From the NCBI GenBank assembly GCA_003554345.1, contig PWGE01000257.1, positions 1 through 6,171 of the forward strand: a stretch of 6,171 bases of DNA, in the 5' to 3' direction. The stretch comes from Candidatus Sumerlaeota bacterium (GTDB taxonomy: Bacteria > Sumerlaeota > T1SED10-198M). Made by a program: the position numbers and the translations under genes. Below, piece after piece: positions 5,462-6,171 of this stretch. Numbering within the stretch: the first letter of the stretch is position 1; every line of letters starts with the position of its first letter. The notes under the pieces are model-generated. The model made no database searches. It worked only from the letters and a program-made list of their open reading frames with translations, and was not told where the DNA came from.

Positions 5462-5866
5462 ATGAAAAAAGGGTTTTCACTCATAGAGCTCATGATAGTT
5501 ATTGCTATTATCGGCATCGTTATTTCCATCGCAGTACCTGCTTTCATTCGTGCCAGAAGGGTTTCCCAGGCAAGAGCCTGCCAGGCTAATTTGAGGAATA
5601 TTGCCGGAGGAGTCAGTCAATGGGCTCTGGAAAACCAGGCTGACGATGTGTCTCAGGTTTCATGGGATGAACTTTTAGAACCTCCCTCAGGCATTTCCGA
5701 CCCCTATCTCAATTCAAGACCTTCCTGTCCCGCCGGCGGGGAATATATCCTGCCCGACAACGATACCTCTCTCGCCTGCACATCCGGTATTGTTGGTCAT
5801 AACCTGGAATCAGCACGTCTTCCCATCTCCGAGTGGACAACTGAAGACATTTCTTCTGCGGATTGA
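5462..5866 (+). CDS. Type IV pilin / type II secretion pseudopilin-like protein
   Basis: A 134-residue class III signal-peptide protein. MKKG|FSLIE fits prepilin peptidase cleavage after Gly4, with the conserved Glu9 (+5 of the mature protein) and N-methylation of Phe5. Residues 5-27 are the hydrophobic helix (LMIVIAIIGIVISIAVPAF) that anchors the subunit in the membrane and packs in the pilus core. A basic stretch and helix follow (RARRVSQARACQANL). The globular part has Cys89 and Cys106 around CPAGGEY and GHNL, a short pattern I recall in small orphan pilin-like proteins of environmental phyla. Cys40 is extra. A TTG at 5456 could add two residues (M-F) and sits better behind AGGA (5441-5444). 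The ATG gives the typical short leader and is preferred. No assembly genes (ATPase, platform, peptidase) are in the window, so pilus versus secretion use cannot be decided. Confidence 0.88.
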   Translation: MKKGFSLIELMIVIAIIGIVISIAVPAFIRARRVSQARACQANLRNIAGGVSQWALENQADDVSQVSWDELLEPPSGISDPYLNSRPSCPAGGEYILPDNDTSLACTSGIVGHNLESARLPISEWTTEDISSAD

Positions 5867-5947
5867 AACAGCCATCGTTAAGAGATCACCAGAAGATTGG
5901 TTATCACTTGGTAAGGGAAAGAATATATAGAAGCCGTTAACAGGTTT

Positions 5948-5978
5948 CTGCCCGCCTTCAATGAGGGCAGTGTTTTTT
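5948..5978 (+). terminator. Intrinsic terminator of the pilin-like gene
   Basis: CTGCCC (5948-5953) pairs perfectly with GGGCAG (5965-5970) over an 11-nt loop, followed after TG by six Ts (5973-5978). It lies about 80 nt beyond the pilin stop codon in the right orientation. Confidence 0.75.
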
Positions 5979-5991
5979 CTTTCTATACACT

Positions 5992-6025
5992 AAAAAAGCG
6001 GGGCAAATCAGATGATTCGCCCCGC
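5992..6025 (-). terminator. Strong intrinsic terminator for the right-edge minus-strand gene
   Basis: GCGGGGC (5998-6004) pairs with GCCCCGC (6019-6025). After one A/C mismatch AATC (6006-6009) pairs with GATT (6014-6017), closing a 4-nt loop. On the minus strand the hairpin is followed directly by six Us (complement of 5992-5997). On the plus strand no U-tract follows, so it serves minus-strand transcription arriving from the right. It lies 14 bp from the pilin terminator, back to back. Confidence 0.85.
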
Positions 6026-6056
6026 CTTCATTATCAATAACGTTCAACCCTCAGAC

Positions 6057-6075
6057 TTCCTGACCTCGGCAGGAA
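6057..6075. other. Small perfect hairpin in the 3' region of the right-edge gene
   Basis: TTCCTG (6057-6062) and CAGGAA (6070-6075) form a 6-bp stem with a 7-nt loop, between the stop codon at 6100 and the terminator. No U-tract follows on either strand. It may be a 3' UTR structure protecting the transcript, or incidental. Confidence 0.3.
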
Positions 6076-6099
6076 ACCATGTTAGACAAATTGAGAATT

Positions 6100-6171
6100 T
6101 TATACCAGCTCATAGATCATACGGTAATTCACCTCCGGGTATCGAAATTCTAAGGCGTTCAGTTCAGCAAA
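6100..6171 (-). CDS. C-terminal end of an unidentified minus-strand gene (partial)
   Basis: Reading the minus strand from the window edge gives 23 open codons and a TAA stop (6100-6102). The fragment ends in FRYPEVNYRMIYELV, preceded by FAELNALE. Its amino-acid composition looks protein-like, and a strong minus-strand terminator lies about 75 nt downstream, as expected at the end of a real gene. The rest of the gene is outside the window, so the family cannot be named. It is convergent with the pilin-like gene. Confidence 0.65.
   Translation of the reverse strand, partial: FAELNALEFRYPEVNYRMIYELV

Overview
The window looks like an ordinary chromosomal stretch from an uncultivated, probably diderm (Gram-negative type) bacterium. 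This rests on three things: an exported periplasmic-type enzyme, a type IV pilin-like protein of a kind common in environmental phyla (Verrucomicrobia, Lentisphaerae, Omnitrophota, Planctomycetes and similar), and an intergenic stretch full of degraded short repeats. None of this fixes a taxon, and the phylum-level guess is weak.

Layout, left to right. Bases 1-847 hold no convincing gene. They contain decayed short-repeat families (CACGGAG / CGCAAAG / CACGAAA units, CTCCTG units), a 13-bp perfect inverted repeat, a small palindrome and a G9 tract. Bases 848-3406 (minus strand) encode a complete 852-residue alpha-glucan (glycogen) phosphorylase with an intact PLP-lysine motif. Bases 3407-3855 are intergenic. 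They hold the phosphorylase RBS and a likely promoter, a cluster of hairpins ending in a plus-strand terminator-like stem plus U-tract (possible small RNA), and a terminator behind the next gene. Bases 3856-5196 (minus) encode a 446-residue exported member of the erythromycin esterase family. Bases 5197-5461 are a divergent AT-rich promoter region. Bases 5462-5866 (plus) encode a 134-residue type IV pilin/pseudopilin-like protein. Bases 5867-6099 hold two back-to-back intrinsic terminators, one per strand. Bases 6100-6171 are the last 23 codons of a minus-strand gene that continues beyond the window.

The genes do not form an operon. The phosphorylase and the esterase-like gene share a strand but are 449 bp apart, with a terminator between them and separate RBSs. 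The pilin gene is divergent from the esterase-like gene and convergent with the truncated gene at the right edge. No shared pathway is evident. The phosphorylase acts in cytoplasmic storage-glucan breakdown, the esterase-like protein acts outside the cytoplasm on an unknown substrate, and the pilin-like protein is a membrane/surface component. I did not find a clear new multi-gene system. The best leads are the hairpin cluster at 3490-3616 and the repeat-rich 5' region.
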